Positions 28,764 to 37,933 of a DNA stretch of 64,000 nucleotides are shown here, piece after piece. The translations under genes were made by a program, and so were the position numbers. A model generated the notes under the pieces. The model saw only the letters and a program-made list of their open reading frames with translations, had not been told where the DNA came from and ran no database searches. The stretch's first letter is position 1, and every line of letters begins with the position of its first letter. Source of the stretch: Pseudoalteromonas atlantica (GTDB lineage: Bacteria > Pseudomonadota > Gammaproteobacteria > Enterobacterales > Alteromonadaceae); the NCBI GenBank assembly GCA_007988745.1, contig BJUT01000003.1, positions 84,347 to 148,346 of the forward strand, read 5' to 3'.

Positions 28764-29215
28764 TGGTTTTCTCTTATAAATTCCAGCGGTTCTTCTGGCT
28801 GAAATACATTTATTTTTGCATCACACAGTATTTTTTTATTTTCACTTATTTGGCATTCAAACACACTTAAACCAGATTCTTCTTGGTAAAGCTTGTGAAC
28901 ATAAATAGTTAAGGTGCTGTTTTTATAAAACATAGCCTGATGTGTTTTATATTTTCGCGTGCCGATCAAAAAGCCAATTTTAACCGCTTCATTAATATCG
29001 TTAACTAATGCTCCAGCATAGGCAGCTATAGACTGGGCCATATATTCAACACCTATATAACTTGGCACTCCCTCAATTTGCTCATTATAAAAAGGGCTTT
29101 GGGGTGTAATAGTCACAGAGCAGGTTGCACTTTCATCGCTGTATTCAACTAACTGATCTATTAAGATCATAGGAGCATCGTGGGGTACAACCTGCTCTAT
29201 AGAATAATTATTCAT
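28760..29215 (-). CDS. Hot-dog fold 3-hydroxyacyl-ACP dehydratase (ApeP-like)
   Basis: A 151-residue FabZ/FabA-like hot-dog protein: PHDAPMILIDQLVEYSDES near the N-terminus, then GVPSYIGVEYMAQSIAAYAG, the central helix where the acidic catalytic residue lies. It removes water to make the conjugated double bond. It overlaps the upstream ketosynthase by eight bases. A second dehydratase (38665-39030) is encoded earlier in the cluster; characterised clusters also use two. Confidence 0.85.
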   Translation of the reverse strand: MNNYSIEQVVPHDAPMILIDQLVEYSDESATCSVTITPQSPFYNEQIEGVPSYIGVEYMAQSIAAYAGALVNDINEAVKIGFLIGTRKYKTHQAMFYKNSTLTIYVHKLYQEESGLSVFECQISENKKILCDAKINVFQPEEPLEFIRENQ

Positions 29216-30377
29216 TATGAGTACCTAAAATCAAACTGGCATTATTACCACCAAACGCAAATGAGTTTGATAGGCAGTAATTTAATTTAACCGTGCTAGC
29301 TTGCTCAATAACGTTGATATCTGCGAGCTTATTTCTGTGTGTGCATTTATTAAAAGGCAAAGTAATATTTCCTCTCCCTCTGAGCAACAGCCAACAAATA
29401 CCTGCTTCAATTGCACCAGCTGCACCTAAAGTGTGCCCAGTTAAGTACTTACTGGAGCTCAGCGGTGTATTGTTGCCAAACACACTATTAATTGCAAGGG
29501 CTTCCATTTCGTCATTTTTAATTGTTGCTGTGCCGTGTGCATTTATATAGTCAATATCACTAGGTAATAAGTCAGCAACGGCCAGAGCTGCTTTCATTGC
29601 CGATTCTGCACCATTACCGCTAGGGTCTGGCGCCGAAATGTGATGAGCATCAGAGCTTTCCCCACCACCTAAAAACATGACGCCATTTTCTAACGGTGCT
29701 TCTTTACTCATGACAAATAACGCAGCACCCTCACCAATATTAATACCATCTCTGTCATCGCAAAAAGGCTTACACATTCCAGTGCTCATTGATGCCAAGG
29801 CATTAAATCCATTAATGGTAAGTTTGCAAAGGCTGTCTACGCCACCACAAATTACAACGTCTGCTAAATCAGCAGTTATTAAAGCTTTTGCGCTAATGAG
29901 AGCTTTAGCACTTGAGGTACATGCCGTTGAAATACTATAACAAGGACCTAACGCCCCTACTTTTTCGGCTATGTAATGTGAAGGAGTAGCAAGTTCTTGA
30001 TCAGCATATAAAAAGTCACTTGGCCACACACCTGAACTGTCGTGTTCAGCTCGAGCTTGTTCGCCATCATGCACCCCAGATGTACTTGTACCTACCACAA
30101 CAGCAATTCGTGATTTATCAATATGTGAAAAACGCTTAAGTGTTGGGGATATTTGCTCAAGGGCTATATCAATTAGCGTATCAATACGGTGCTTTTGATT
30201 TAGAGGAACGCAGTCCACGTGCCCAACATAAAATGGCAAACCCTCTGTGCTTAAATCTTTTGTCTTTAAAAGCTGTGGGGCTTCATTATTTTGTAAGTTA
30301 TTTAGGCTAATAATTGTATCTTCAATGCCTTTGCCCATTGCACTTACAATGCCTAAATCATTTAACCAAAAAGTCAC
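29208..30377 (-). CDS. Aryl-polyene beta-ketoacyl-ACP synthase (ApeO-like)
   Basis: A 389-residue ketosynthase with C153 (STACTSSAK), H281 (NAHGTAT), K310 and H315 (SSKYLTGHTLGAAGA). It is more divergent from FabF than the other ketosynthase here. By position before the DH-KR-KS block it matches ApeO, which is thought to pair with the chain-length factor encoded by the first gene of the cluster. Its ATG shares one base with the stop of the lipoprotein gene. Confidence 0.86.
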   Translation of the reverse strand: MTFWLNDLGIVSAMGKGIEDTIISLNNLQNNEAPQLLKTKDLSTEGLPFYVGHVDCVPLNQKHRIDTLIDIALEQISPTLKRFSHIDKSRIAVVVGTSTSGVHDGEQARAEHDSSGVWPSDFLYADQELATPSHYIAEKVGALGPCYSISTACTSSAKALISAKALITADLADVVICGGVDSLCKLTINGFNALASMSTGMCKPFCDDRDGINIGEGAALFVMSKEAPLENGVMFLGGGESSDAHHISAPDPSGNGAESAMKAALAVADLLPSDIDYINAHGTATIKNDEMEALAINSVFGNNTPLSSSKYLTGHTLGAAGAIEAGICWLLLRGRGNITLPFNKCTHRNKLADINVIEQASTVKLNYCLSNSFAFGGNNASLILGTHNE

Positions 30378-30964
30378 TAGTTTACCTTCTCAAATGTAAT
30401 TTGATAATGTCGCTCACTATTATTTAGTACTGTTTTATTATCGCTATAATTTATTGTAATAATCGAGCGGTTATTTTTTACAACACGCCTTTGTGTGGCT
30501 ATCTGCTTTATAATCGCCCCAGATATTTTCTCATTAAGAAATAATACAGGCCAATGCACTAAGGCAATATCTGCCAATATATAAGCAGGGTCTAAATCAA
30601 CACCGACTATCATTTTAGTAACATTAGGTGGTTGGTTATTTAGTTTTTCAAGCTTTAAAATAGGTAAGCCTTGTGTAGTCATTAACAATAAGTTGATAGT
30701 ACCCTGCTTGTTTATTTCTAATTGTGCTAATAATGTATGCTCTTTCTCATTGTTTTGAATATATAAAACATGCTGCCAATTTTGATCAAACATTTGTACA
30801 GGCACATGCGAAATATCAAGTGTAGTGGCTGCAGAAATATCAACACGCTCACTGCTTTTATATGTGCTACTACATGCTGTTATGCAAACACACACTAAAG
30901 CTATAAAAGTACATCTTAAAAAGTGTCTGGTATGAGCCTCAATAACTGGGATTAATTTTGACAT
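30377..30964 (-). CDS. DUF3261-type outer-membrane lipoprotein (ApeN-like)
   Basis: A 195-residue predicted lipoprotein. The signal sequence FIALVCVCITAC ends in lipobox ITA-C31. The rest is beta-rich (QHVLYIQNNEKEHTLLAQLEI, NLLLMTTQGLPILKL) as in DUF3261 proteins of polyene clusters, where they are thought to help lipid-linked pigment reach the outer membrane. It overlaps the FAD protein gene by 13 bases and the ketosynthase gene by one. Confidence 0.8.
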   Translation of the reverse strand: MSKLIPVIEAHTRHFLRCTFIALVCVCITACSSTYKSSERVDISAATTLDISHVPVQMFDQNWQHVLYIQNNEKEHTLLAQLEINKQGTINLLLMTTQGLPILKLEKLNNQPPNVTKMIVGVDLDPAYILADIALVHWPVLFLNEKISGAIIKQIATQRRVVKNNRSIITINYSDNKTVLNNSERHYQITFEKVN

Positions 30965-32190
30965 AGCTGCGCTAATACATTTAAACGACGCTCACTTTGA
31001 GCAACAAATGGATTATTTTTATCCCATGCGTAACCCGCTAAAATAGCACTGATCATTTCACGAACCTGCGAGTTTTGTTCTGAATAAAAAATAACGTCTT
31101 GAAATCGGGTATCGTACCAACCTTTAACAAAGGTTTTAAAACAATCAACTCCTGCCTGCAATGGCTCGGCGTAACATTCCTCAAAATCAATCACTTCTCC
31201 ATTTAAATAATCATCAATAAGGGGGGCAATTAAGTGTGCAGACTTTAAAGCAATAGTCACCCCAGATGAAAACACCGGATCTAAAAATTCACCCGCATTG
31301 CCTAGTAAAGCAAAATGTTTTCCATGTAGCGTACATACATTAGCAGAGTAACCACTAATGCTACGCGCCTGTGTTATAGGTACGCGATTAGCTAAAAGTT
31401 TTTTTAAGTAAGGGTCTTGCTCTATAAACTGTTTTAAGGTGTCAGCTTCACTACTCTCATTAAAGCGTGTTTGCTTTGCAACAACCCCAATGCTGGACGT
31501 GCCATCACTAAAGGGGATGAGCCAATACCAAACATCATTAAATTTAGGGTGAACGGTTATTAAAATTTTATTTCTATCAAACAGCTCGTCAGTAATGCCA
31601 TCATTAAAGTGACTGAAATAAGCACTACGCACAGGAAAAGTAGAAGGTTTTTCTAAATTTAAAAGTTTTGGTAAAACTCGGCCGAAACCACTCGCATCAA
31701 GTACAAACTTAGCCCTTACATCATACGTTTGATTTTTATTATTTTGCACTTGCAGCGTCGCACTAGCAGCTTCATCAGTAAAACCAATAACACTATGCTG
31801 ATAGCGAATTTCAACGCCTTGATGCTGCGCTCTATCAGCAATCAGCTTATCAAAATCAGCCCGTTTAACTTGAAAAGTAGTACCCGGGCCTAGGCTAAAT
31901 TTTTCAGTAAAATTTATAGCTGTATTTTGGCCATTACGATGAAACGCAGCACCATCTTTAAATTGAAAGCCAAGCTCATCTGCATGTTCATGTATTGTGT
32001 TAACTAGCCCAGCATCAGCTAAATACTCCATACATTGAGGTAATAAGCTTTCGCCAATTGAAAAACGAGGAAATACTTGTTGCTCTAGCACCAGCACTTT
32101 CCAGCCTTTTTGTACTAATAAGCTACTTACAAGTGCACCTGAAGGTCCTGCCCCTATAACCACAACATCATACTGCTCAAGGTTGTTCAA
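30952..32190 (-). CDS. FAD-dependent oxidoreductase with flavin-halogenase motifs
   Basis: A 412-residue flavoprotein. FAD fold GAGPSG at ~13-18; PRFSIGESLLP (41-51), a block shared with phenolic and aliphatic halogenases; K78 in GFQFKDGAAF, which aligns with the essential lysine of flavin halogenases; and WYWLIP (221-226), which fits the halogenase signature WxWxIP exactly. GNAGEFLDPVFSSGV follows. Related geranylgeranyl-reductase-like proteins can share some of these, so halogenation is an inference. In brominated xanthomonadin pigments a halogenase acts on an aryl polyene, which fits this context. It starts four bases after the exporter gene. Confidence 0.75.
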   Translation of the reverse strand: MNNLEQYDVVVIGAGPSGALVSSLLVQKGWKVLVLEQQVFPRFSIGESLLPQCMEYLADAGLVNTIHEHADELGFQFKDGAAFHRNGQNTAINFTEKFSLGPGTTFQVKRADFDKLIADRAQHQGVEIRYQHSVIGFTDEAASATLQVQNNKNQTYDVRAKFVLDASGFGRVLPKLLNLEKPSTFPVRSAYFSHFNDGITDELFDRNKILITVHPKFNDVWYWLIPFSDGTSSIGVVAKQTRFNESSEADTLKQFIEQDPYLKKLLANRVPITQARSISGYSANVCTLHGKHFALLGNAGEFLDPVFSSGVTIALKSAHLIAPLIDDYLNGEVIDFEECYAEPLQAGVDCFKTFVKGWYDTRFQDVIFYSEQNSQVREMISAILAGYAWDKNNPFVAQSERRLNVLAQLCQN

Positions 32191-32194
32191 ATTA

Positions 32195-34441
32195 TTATTC
32201 CTTTTGAGACTTTAATACACTTAATGGAGATAAAATATATACGGCTAAAATCCCTACCATAACAGTAAGGCCAAAACTAAAAATGGCGGGGGTATCTGAA
32301 AAGGCGAGCATACCAAACACACACATCGAAGAGGCGGCCGACAAGCTAATGGCCAATACATTTACCGCCGTTAAGTTGTTAATTTGGTAAAACACTAAAT
32401 AATCTATGGCTAGGCCAATAATGAGTAAGCCACCTAGCAGATTAAAAATTGAGATACTTCCTTGCGCTGCATTACATACCCAAAGCATAGTCAATAGGCT
32501 GGCACTTAATGTTATCACCTGCACAGTGCCAATCCGAAGGCCAAATTTATAGCTAAATAAAACAAAGCAAATAACAATGGCCACGCCCAATGTAAGCAAT
32601 AAATACTGGCTGTAGTTTTTAAGTAGGCTACTGATTTGCTCAGGCTTGTTATATATAAACGCATCTTCATAAGCATTAACGTTAGAAGTTAGCGCTTGCG
32701 TGGATATTCCCGATACAGAAAACCAAGTAACAGCCTTATTAGGCTCAACAAACATTTGTGCATTTAAAAGTGCTGAAAAATGACTATTTGCTAAAGCGTC
32801 GTAACTCAAAAGTTCTGTGTTAGCTGACTCAACTTTTATCCCTGTATATTTTTCAGTGATAATTAACACATCGCTTTTAACAGCCCCGTTAAAGAGCGCT
32901 AAATTATTTTTTTGCGTGCGCTTACTAGGTAACCAACGCTTAATAGCATTGTGTTTAAGATGTGAGTTAATACGCTTTAAATCATCTATTAGTTGCTCTT
33001 GCTTTTGCAGTAGTTGTTCAGCATTTGATGCAAATAAAAATACAATGTGGGCATCTAACTGTCCCAATAAAGTTAAATGCTTTTGCTCATTAAGTATTAG
33101 TTGCTGTGGGCTTGCATTTAGTAAACGTACATCGTTGTTAAATGAAACCGGTTTAAGGTAAAACAAAAACATTAACACCAGCCCCAATACGAGTAAAACC
33201 GATTGCTTACAACGGTTAAAGCGCACCATTAAACCTAATAACTGCTGACTTTTAATCAAACTTCGCTCAGAGAGTACAAGCTTAGATTGCCAGATAGGTA
33301 ATATAATTAATGTGAATAACCAGGCGCTCGCAAGCCCAGCAATTACAAACACTGCTACTTGCGATAAAAGTGAAATTGGCGCACCTAATAAACAGCTATA
33401 GCCGAGGCCTGTTGTAATAAAAGATAAAAGCAAAGCTGTTTTTGTGCCTTTACTTAACCCACTACTTTGGTAAAAACTGTTGCCATACGCTAAATCAGTC
33501 ATCGCATGAAATGCATAATCAATAGCTATACCAATTAGGGTTACAGCAAAAACTAGTGTTAACAAATGAATCGAATTAAACACAAATACCATGGCCGTAG
33601 CACCACCAGCCAGTGCACTAAGTACGGTTAAGCTTGCAAGCAAAATGCTACTGACTTGCCTAAATACCCAAAACACCATTAAAAGTAATGCGATTACACT
33701 AAGGCCACCAAATAAGCTCATTTCATACTTAGCTTGCTGAGCGTTTTCAGCTGTATGAAAAAGAGCACCTGAATAGCGAATAGTGGTCTGTGGGTACGTA
33801 TCATTTAAACTTTCAAGCTTATTTTTAATGCTGCTCGCAAGCTTAATAGACTCATCAATTGGGAGGCTATTGTTAGGAATGGTAGCCAATATAACAGCAT
33901 AATCAGTATGATTTAGACGGCGCGTTAACCGCTCATTTTTTAAAGAGAATAACTGACTTTGTTTTAAATTATCGCCTATAAATGCAGCAAGACTTAAACT
34001 AATATCGGCTTTTAGGGTGGCACTTACAAAAGGGTTTCCTAATTGATTTAATTGAGTAAGGTAAAATGACTCAAACTGTGCTTTATCAACCATACTATTT
34101 TTATAATTGTCGCTGAGCAGCGCATGTTGATACGCAGAGAACACTGAAGATAACTGCTCAATGCTTGGCAGTTCAAAGCTATTTTTTATATCACGTTTTA
34201 ACAGCCATGATTTAAGCTCGTCATGTGCTAAGTTTTTACCATCACCAGTAAATGAAAACATAATACGGTTTGCATTTTTTTTAAAAAAGACCTCTTCGCC
34301 GTACGCCAATTGAGAATGTGATTTTGGTAATAAACTAAACATATCAGCATTTAATACAGGCTTAGTGATATACAAAGCAGCACAAAGTAAAACAGCTAAA
34401 AAACCAAACCATGTAATAAGTACACTAATACGTTTAATCAC
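32195..34441 (-). CDS. MMPL/RND-type exporter (ApeM-like)
   Basis: A 748-residue inner-membrane protein of the MMPL superfamily: one N-terminal helix, a ~220-residue periplasmic domain, five to six helices (e.g. LSVIALLLMVFWVFRQV, AVTLIGIAIDYAFHAMTDLA), a second periplasmic domain and a further set of helices (LGGLLIIGLAIDYLVFYQI). The repeated GIAIDY motif is the usual RND proton-relay region. In aryl-polyene clusters this gene is taken to export the polyene-lipid. It starts 29 bases after the LolA-like gene. Confidence 0.85.
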   Translation of the reverse strand: MIKRISVLITWFGFLAVLLCAALYITKPVLNADMFSLLPKSHSQLAYGEEVFFKKNANRIMFSFTGDGKNLAHDELKSWLLKRDIKNSFELPSIEQLSSVFSAYQHALLSDNYKNSMVDKAQFESFYLTQLNQLGNPFVSATLKADISLSLAAFIGDNLKQSQLFSLKNERLTRRLNHTDYAVILATIPNNSLPIDESIKLASSIKNKLESLNDTYPQTTIRYSGALFHTAENAQQAKYEMSLFGGLSVIALLLMVFWVFRQVSSILLASLTVLSALAGGATAMVFVFNSIHLLTLVFAVTLIGIAIDYAFHAMTDLAYGNSFYQSSGLSKGTKTALLLSFITTGLGYSCLLGAPISLLSQVAVFVIAGLASAWLFTLIILPIWQSKLVLSERSLIKSQQLLGLMVRFNRCKQSVLLVLGLVLMFLFYLKPVSFNNDVRLLNASPQQLILNEQKHLTLLGQLDAHIVFLFASNAEQLLQKQEQLIDDLKRINSHLKHNAIKRWLPSKRTQKNNLALFNGAVKSDVLIITEKYTGIKVESANTELLSYDALANSHFSALLNAQMFVEPNKAVTWFSVSGISTQALTSNVNAYEDAFIYNKPEQISSLLKNYSQYLLLTLGVAIVICFVLFSYKFGLRIGTVQVITLSASLLTMLWVCNAAQGSISIFNLLGGLLIIGLAIDYLVFYQINNLTAVNVLAISLSAASSMCVFGMLAFSDTPAIFSFGLTVMVGILAVYILSPLSVLKSQKE

Positions 34442-34470
34442 ATCACTTTCCCGAAGGTTACTTACACTTA

Positions 34471-34992
34471 TTAATTATTAGGTGTATTTGCATAAGAAAA
34501 CTCTATTACTGTGTTGCTACCCGAGTGCTCATTTAAGGTTATACTTTGTACACGCTGGTTATTTTCACAAAGAATAAAATGGCTAAACAGCTGTTTTAAT
34601 AGCGTATCTTTTGGCTTTAATAATAAACAGCCTGTTTGATTTGTTACATCAAACCGCGCATATAAGGCTCTCATATCTAATCCGAGTAAGTCAGTTAATA
34701 AGCCTACAAACTGCTCGCTGCCAGGCTGAGGAGTAAGCTCACCCTCTTTATTTTTCACAAATACTTGGCCATTCTCGATTAGTAATGTACTTTGCACTGG
34801 TGTTTTTACATACCAAAGCAGCTTTTCCCCTTCAAGTGTAAACTCCCCTTTAGAGATGAATGGTTTAGAGAAGCCGGCAAAATGTTTTAATTGCTTAAAT
34901 TCACCCGAAACTGTCGTAGCAGCTAATAAACTGGCACTAAAAAAAACAAAATAAAGACAACTAACAAACACACAATTTTTTAAATAATTCAT
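34471..34992 (-). CDS. LolA-like periplasmic carrier (ApeL-like)
   Basis: A 173-residue secreted protein: signal VFVSCLYFVFFSASLLA, then a LolA-like half-barrel (TVSGEFKQLKHFAGFSKPF, FTLEGEKLLWYVKTPVQST, LLLKPKDTLLKQLFSHFIL). Family members in polyene clusters probably carry the lipidated pigment across the periplasm, working with the exporter encoded next. I use the ATG at 34992; a TTG four codons earlier is less likely. Confidence 0.75.
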   Translation of the reverse strand: MNYLKNCVFVSCLYFVFFSASLLAATTVSGEFKQLKHFAGFSKPFISKGEFTLEGEKLLWYVKTPVQSTLLIENGQVFVKNKEGELTPQPGSEQFVGLLTDLLGLDMRALYARFDVTNQTGCLLLKPKDTLLKQLFSHFILCENNQRVQSITLNEHSGSNTVIEFSYANTPNN

Positions 34993-35006
34993 AGCATCAT
35001 CCAATA

Positions 35007-35435
35007 TTAGCTAAGTATTTTTGCAAGCTTATCAACTATCACCGCTGGTGAGGCAAACTGCATTTCTTTAGTCGATATCTCAACAGCAACTTGAGTGGTA
35101 GTCGCTTTAGTAATACGCTTATTCGTTATGGCATCTGTAATTATATAATCAATTTTTAATCGGTTTTCGAACTCTTTTAAATGCGCGGTCACTTTAATTT
35201 TTTGGGTAAATATGGCGGATGCCACGTACTTAATTTGCATATCCACTATTGGCCACGCATAACCCGACTCCATCATTTGAGGATAGTCGTAATCAAATAA
35301 TCGCAGTAACTCACAGCGAGCCACCTCTAAGTAGCGAGGGTAATTACCATGCCATACAACATTCATCGGATCGCAGTCATGAAATGGAATTTCAATTTCC
35401 ACTTCATGAGTTAGCAAAGCGCCTTTACTATTCAT
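35007..35435 (-). CDS. Acyl-CoA/ACP thioesterase, 4HBT family (ApeK-like)
   Basis: A 142-residue hot-dog thioesterase of YbgC type. The active-site block FHDCDPMNVVWHGNYPRYLE has D22 as the catalytic Asp. It would release or edit acyl chains from ACP. It overlaps the ammonia-lyase gene by eight bases and lies 14 bases before the LolA-like gene. Confidence 0.85.
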   Translation of the reverse strand: MNSKGALLTHEVEIEIPFHDCDPMNVVWHGNYPRYLEVARCELLRLFDYDYPQMMESGYAWPIVDMQIKYVASAIFTQKIKVTAHLKEFENRLKIDYIITDAITNKRITKATTTQVAVEISTKEMQFASPAVIVDKLAKILS

Positions 35436-36972
35436 ATAAAGCCCAACGTTTTTCTTGAATATAACTAATGGTTTGTCTAAGTACCGCTTCCATTGGCCTA
35501 TCTTCAGTTAGGTTTTCGAAATAATGAGTTATGTCAGTATACATCGCTTGCATATCTGCAGTTAAACTTGAAAATTCAAGTTCGCCTTGTTTAATACGCA
35601 GCCTCACCCCTTGAATACTTGCTAGTAACGTACTTGCAATAACCTGCTCTGTAAGCTGTAAAATACGCAAACAATCACGTGAGGCAATAGTCCCCATACT
35701 TACTTTATCTTGATTATGGCACTCAGTAGAGCGAGAAAATACACTTGCAGGCATCGTTAACTTAAGCGCTTCAGCAGTATAGGCACTGGCGCCTATTTGC
35801 ACGGCTTTAAAGCCATGATTTATGTAACGACGTTCAGCCTCACTGTCTGATAAATTTGATGGTAATCCATTATTAAATTTAGTATCGACCAATGAAGCGA
35901 TTTGCCTGTCGGCTAAATCTGCCAGATTTGCAATCGCCGTTTTCATACTATCCATTGCCATTGCAATGTGGCCGCCATAAAAATGGCCACCATGAAGTAC
36001 ATGCTCACCCTCGCCATCAATAATAGGGTTATCGTTTGCAGAGTTAAGCTCGTTTTCTATCATCTGCCTGAAAAATGGCAAACTATCTTGCAATACACCA
36101 ATAACATGCGGTGCACAGCGAATAGAGTACCTATCTTGCAGTCTATCAGCGTTACGAGGATGGTCATGATGGTTTAAATCATCTCGTATCCATTTAGCAA
36201 CTTGTTGCTGCCCAGGATGAGGCTTAACAGAGAATAAAATTTCATCAAAATGATGACTATTACCTTTAAGAGCAAGGCTAGACAATGCAGTAATCCTACT
36301 TGCAAGTTTTGCTAAATAATTAGCTCTATCAAACGCTAAACAAGCCAGTGCGGTCATCACAGCTGTACCATTCATAACTGCAAGCCCCTCTTTTGGGCGA
36401 AGCGTTAAAGGCTTTAAACCAGCCGCTTGCATTACCTGCGCGCTGTTAAGTATTTTATCTTTGTAAAAAACATCACGTTCACCAACCATAGCACCTGCTA
36501 CATACGACAGTGGGGTTAAATCACCGCTAGCGCCTACCGAACCTTCTTGAGGAATAACAGGTACTATATCAAGGTTTAAATAGTCTTTGAGAAGATTCAG
36601 CATTTCCCAGCTTACGCCAGAATAGCCTTGTGAAAGTGATGCTAAGCGCGTAGCTAAAATTGCACGCCCTTGTACTTTATTAAACACATCGCCTAGTCCA
36701 CAACCATGAAAGCGCGTTAAATGTAATGGTAGCTCATCAACTAAGTTAAGTGGTACAGGAACCGTAACTGAGTCACCATAGCCTGTAGTTACCCCATAAA
36801 TCACACCATCTTCTTTGAGTAGAGAGTCTAAAAAGCTAAGCGCGCTATCAATCTTTGCGCTAAATTGCTCGCAGCCACTTAATTGCACCTGAGTATTTTG
36901 ATGTGCAATATTAACAATATCTTCAATAGAAAGTTGTTGGTTTCCAAAAAGCTGTACTTCCTGAGCTGACAC
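35428..36972 (-). CDS. MIO aromatic amino acid ammonia-lyase (HAL/PAL/TAL family)
   Basis: A 514-residue lyase that eliminates ammonia from His, Phe or Tyr. The MIO-forming Ala-Ser-Gly is in SVGASGDLTPLSYVAG and the catalytic Tyr is in YGVTTGYGD. The substrate-selectivity positions read Phe-His (LTRFHGCG), neither the His-Leu of known tyrosine lyases nor the Ser-His of histidine lyases, so I do not assign a substrate. In a polyene cluster a cinnamate or 4-coumarate starter is the logical product. I choose the GTG at 36972: AAGGAG lies eight bases upstream and it follows the previous stop by one base. An ATG at 36990 would overlap that gene. Confidence 0.88.
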   Translation of the reverse strand: MSAQEVQLFGNQQLSIEDIVNIAHQNTQVQLSGCEQFSAKIDSALSFLDSLLKEDGVIYGVTTGYGDSVTVPVPLNLVDELPLHLTRFHGCGLGDVFNKVQGRAILATRLASLSQGYSGVSWEMLNLLKDYLNLDIVPVIPQEGSVGASGDLTPLSYVAGAMVGERDVFYKDKILNSAQVMQAAGLKPLTLRPKEGLAVMNGTAVMTALACLAFDRANYLAKLASRITALSSLALKGNSHHFDEILFSVKPHPGQQQVAKWIRDDLNHHDHPRNADRLQDRYSIRCAPHVIGVLQDSLPFFRQMIENELNSANDNPIIDGEGEHVLHGGHFYGGHIAMAMDSMKTAIANLADLADRQIASLVDTKFNNGLPSNLSDSEAERRYINHGFKAVQIGASAYTAEALKLTMPASVFSRSTECHNQDKVSMGTIASRDCLRILQLTEQVIASTLLASIQGVRLRIKQGELEFSSLTADMQAMYTDITHYFENLTEDRPMEAVLRQTISYIQEKRWALYE

Positions 36973-36973
36973 T

Positions 36974-37933
36974 CTACTTCTCCTTTGCATTGCTGCGTTC
37001 TACTTGCTGATCGTTTTGCCAAAAATCATAAAAATTAAACCACTGATAAGGATACCGCGCGGCATAAAAGCCTAAACGTGCAGAAAAATCTGTAATTACA
37101 GTGGTTAATAGACCTTGCCTTTGTGAGCGGGGTATTTTTAATGTTTGGCTATAATGTTCAAAAATCACATGATACTTTTTTGTTTTTTTATCTTTTAAGC
37201 AAAATAAAAAGTAAACGGGGCAATCTAATAATGCAGCTAATATAAAAGGCCCTTGAGAAAAAGATGCTGGCTTACCTAAAAACTCAACACGTGTTGATCG
37301 CTCACCCGTTGTAGCGCTTGTTCTATCACCAACAATAACGACTATTTCACCCTGCTCTACTTTATCTTTTAATAAAATAGCTAGATCAGGCCCCATATCG
37401 CTCACTTGAATTAAGTTAACCGACACCGCAGGGTTAATTTTTTTAAGCATTTTATTAAATTCAACAGCGTGATGAGTAAATACAAGCACATTAATTTTTT
37501 TACTGCTGCGATGCTGGCTCAGTGCTCTACATACCTCAAGGTTACCCAAGTGAGAGCCAATAAAAATGGCCCCTTGCTGTTTCTCATTTAAATCAATAAA
37601 CAGCTGTTCATTAGTATATTGGATATCCTTTTTTGAAATTCGACCGAGCCAACCATCAATTTTATCAAGGGCGCTATCGGCAAAACTACAAAAATGCATA
37701 AGCTGTTGTTTAAAAGTTACTTTACGCTCAACATTATTGTAATTATTAACTTGGACTAAAAACTGCTTAGAAGCCGCGCGTGCAACTTTACCGGTAATAA
37801 ACAAATAGCAAACAACCGGGAACAAAATAACCCACAGCCCTTTACGACCAAGTACTTTATGGGCAAATAGTAATATTTGTATACCTAAAAAGTTACCTCG
37901 CTCTTGCATTTTAGACCAATGTTTAACGGCCAT
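36974..37933 (-). CDS. Lipid A biosynthesis-type acyltransferase (C-terminal half of an ApeJ-like pair)
   Basis: A ~319-residue LpxL/HtrB-like acyltransferase: membrane segment LWVILFPVVCYLFITGK, then HX4E motif GSHLGNLE, VIVGDRTSATTGERSTRVEFLGKP and YQWFNFYDFW. It would transfer the aryl-polyene acyl group or a fatty acid to the lipid acceptor. In the E. coli-type cluster glycosyltransferase and acyltransferase domains form one protein; here they are two genes overlapping by 11 bases. I start it at the ATG at 37933; a much longer in-frame extension lies wholly within the glycosyltransferase gene. Confidence 0.85.
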   Translation of the reverse strand: MAVKHWSKMQERGNFLGIQILLFAHKVLGRKGLWVILFPVVCYLFITGKVARAASKQFLVQVNNYNNVERKVTFKQQLMHFCSFADSALDKIDGWLGRISKKDIQYTNEQLFIDLNEKQQGAIFIGSHLGNLEVCRALSQHRSSKKINVLVFTHHAVEFNKMLKKINPAVSVNLIQVSDMGPDLAILLKDKVEQGEIVVIVGDRTSATTGERSTRVEFLGKPASFSQGPFILAALLDCPVYFLFCLKDKKTKKYHVIFEHYSQTLKIPRSQRQGLLTTVITDFSARLGFYAARYPYQWFNFYDFWQNDQQVERSNAKEK

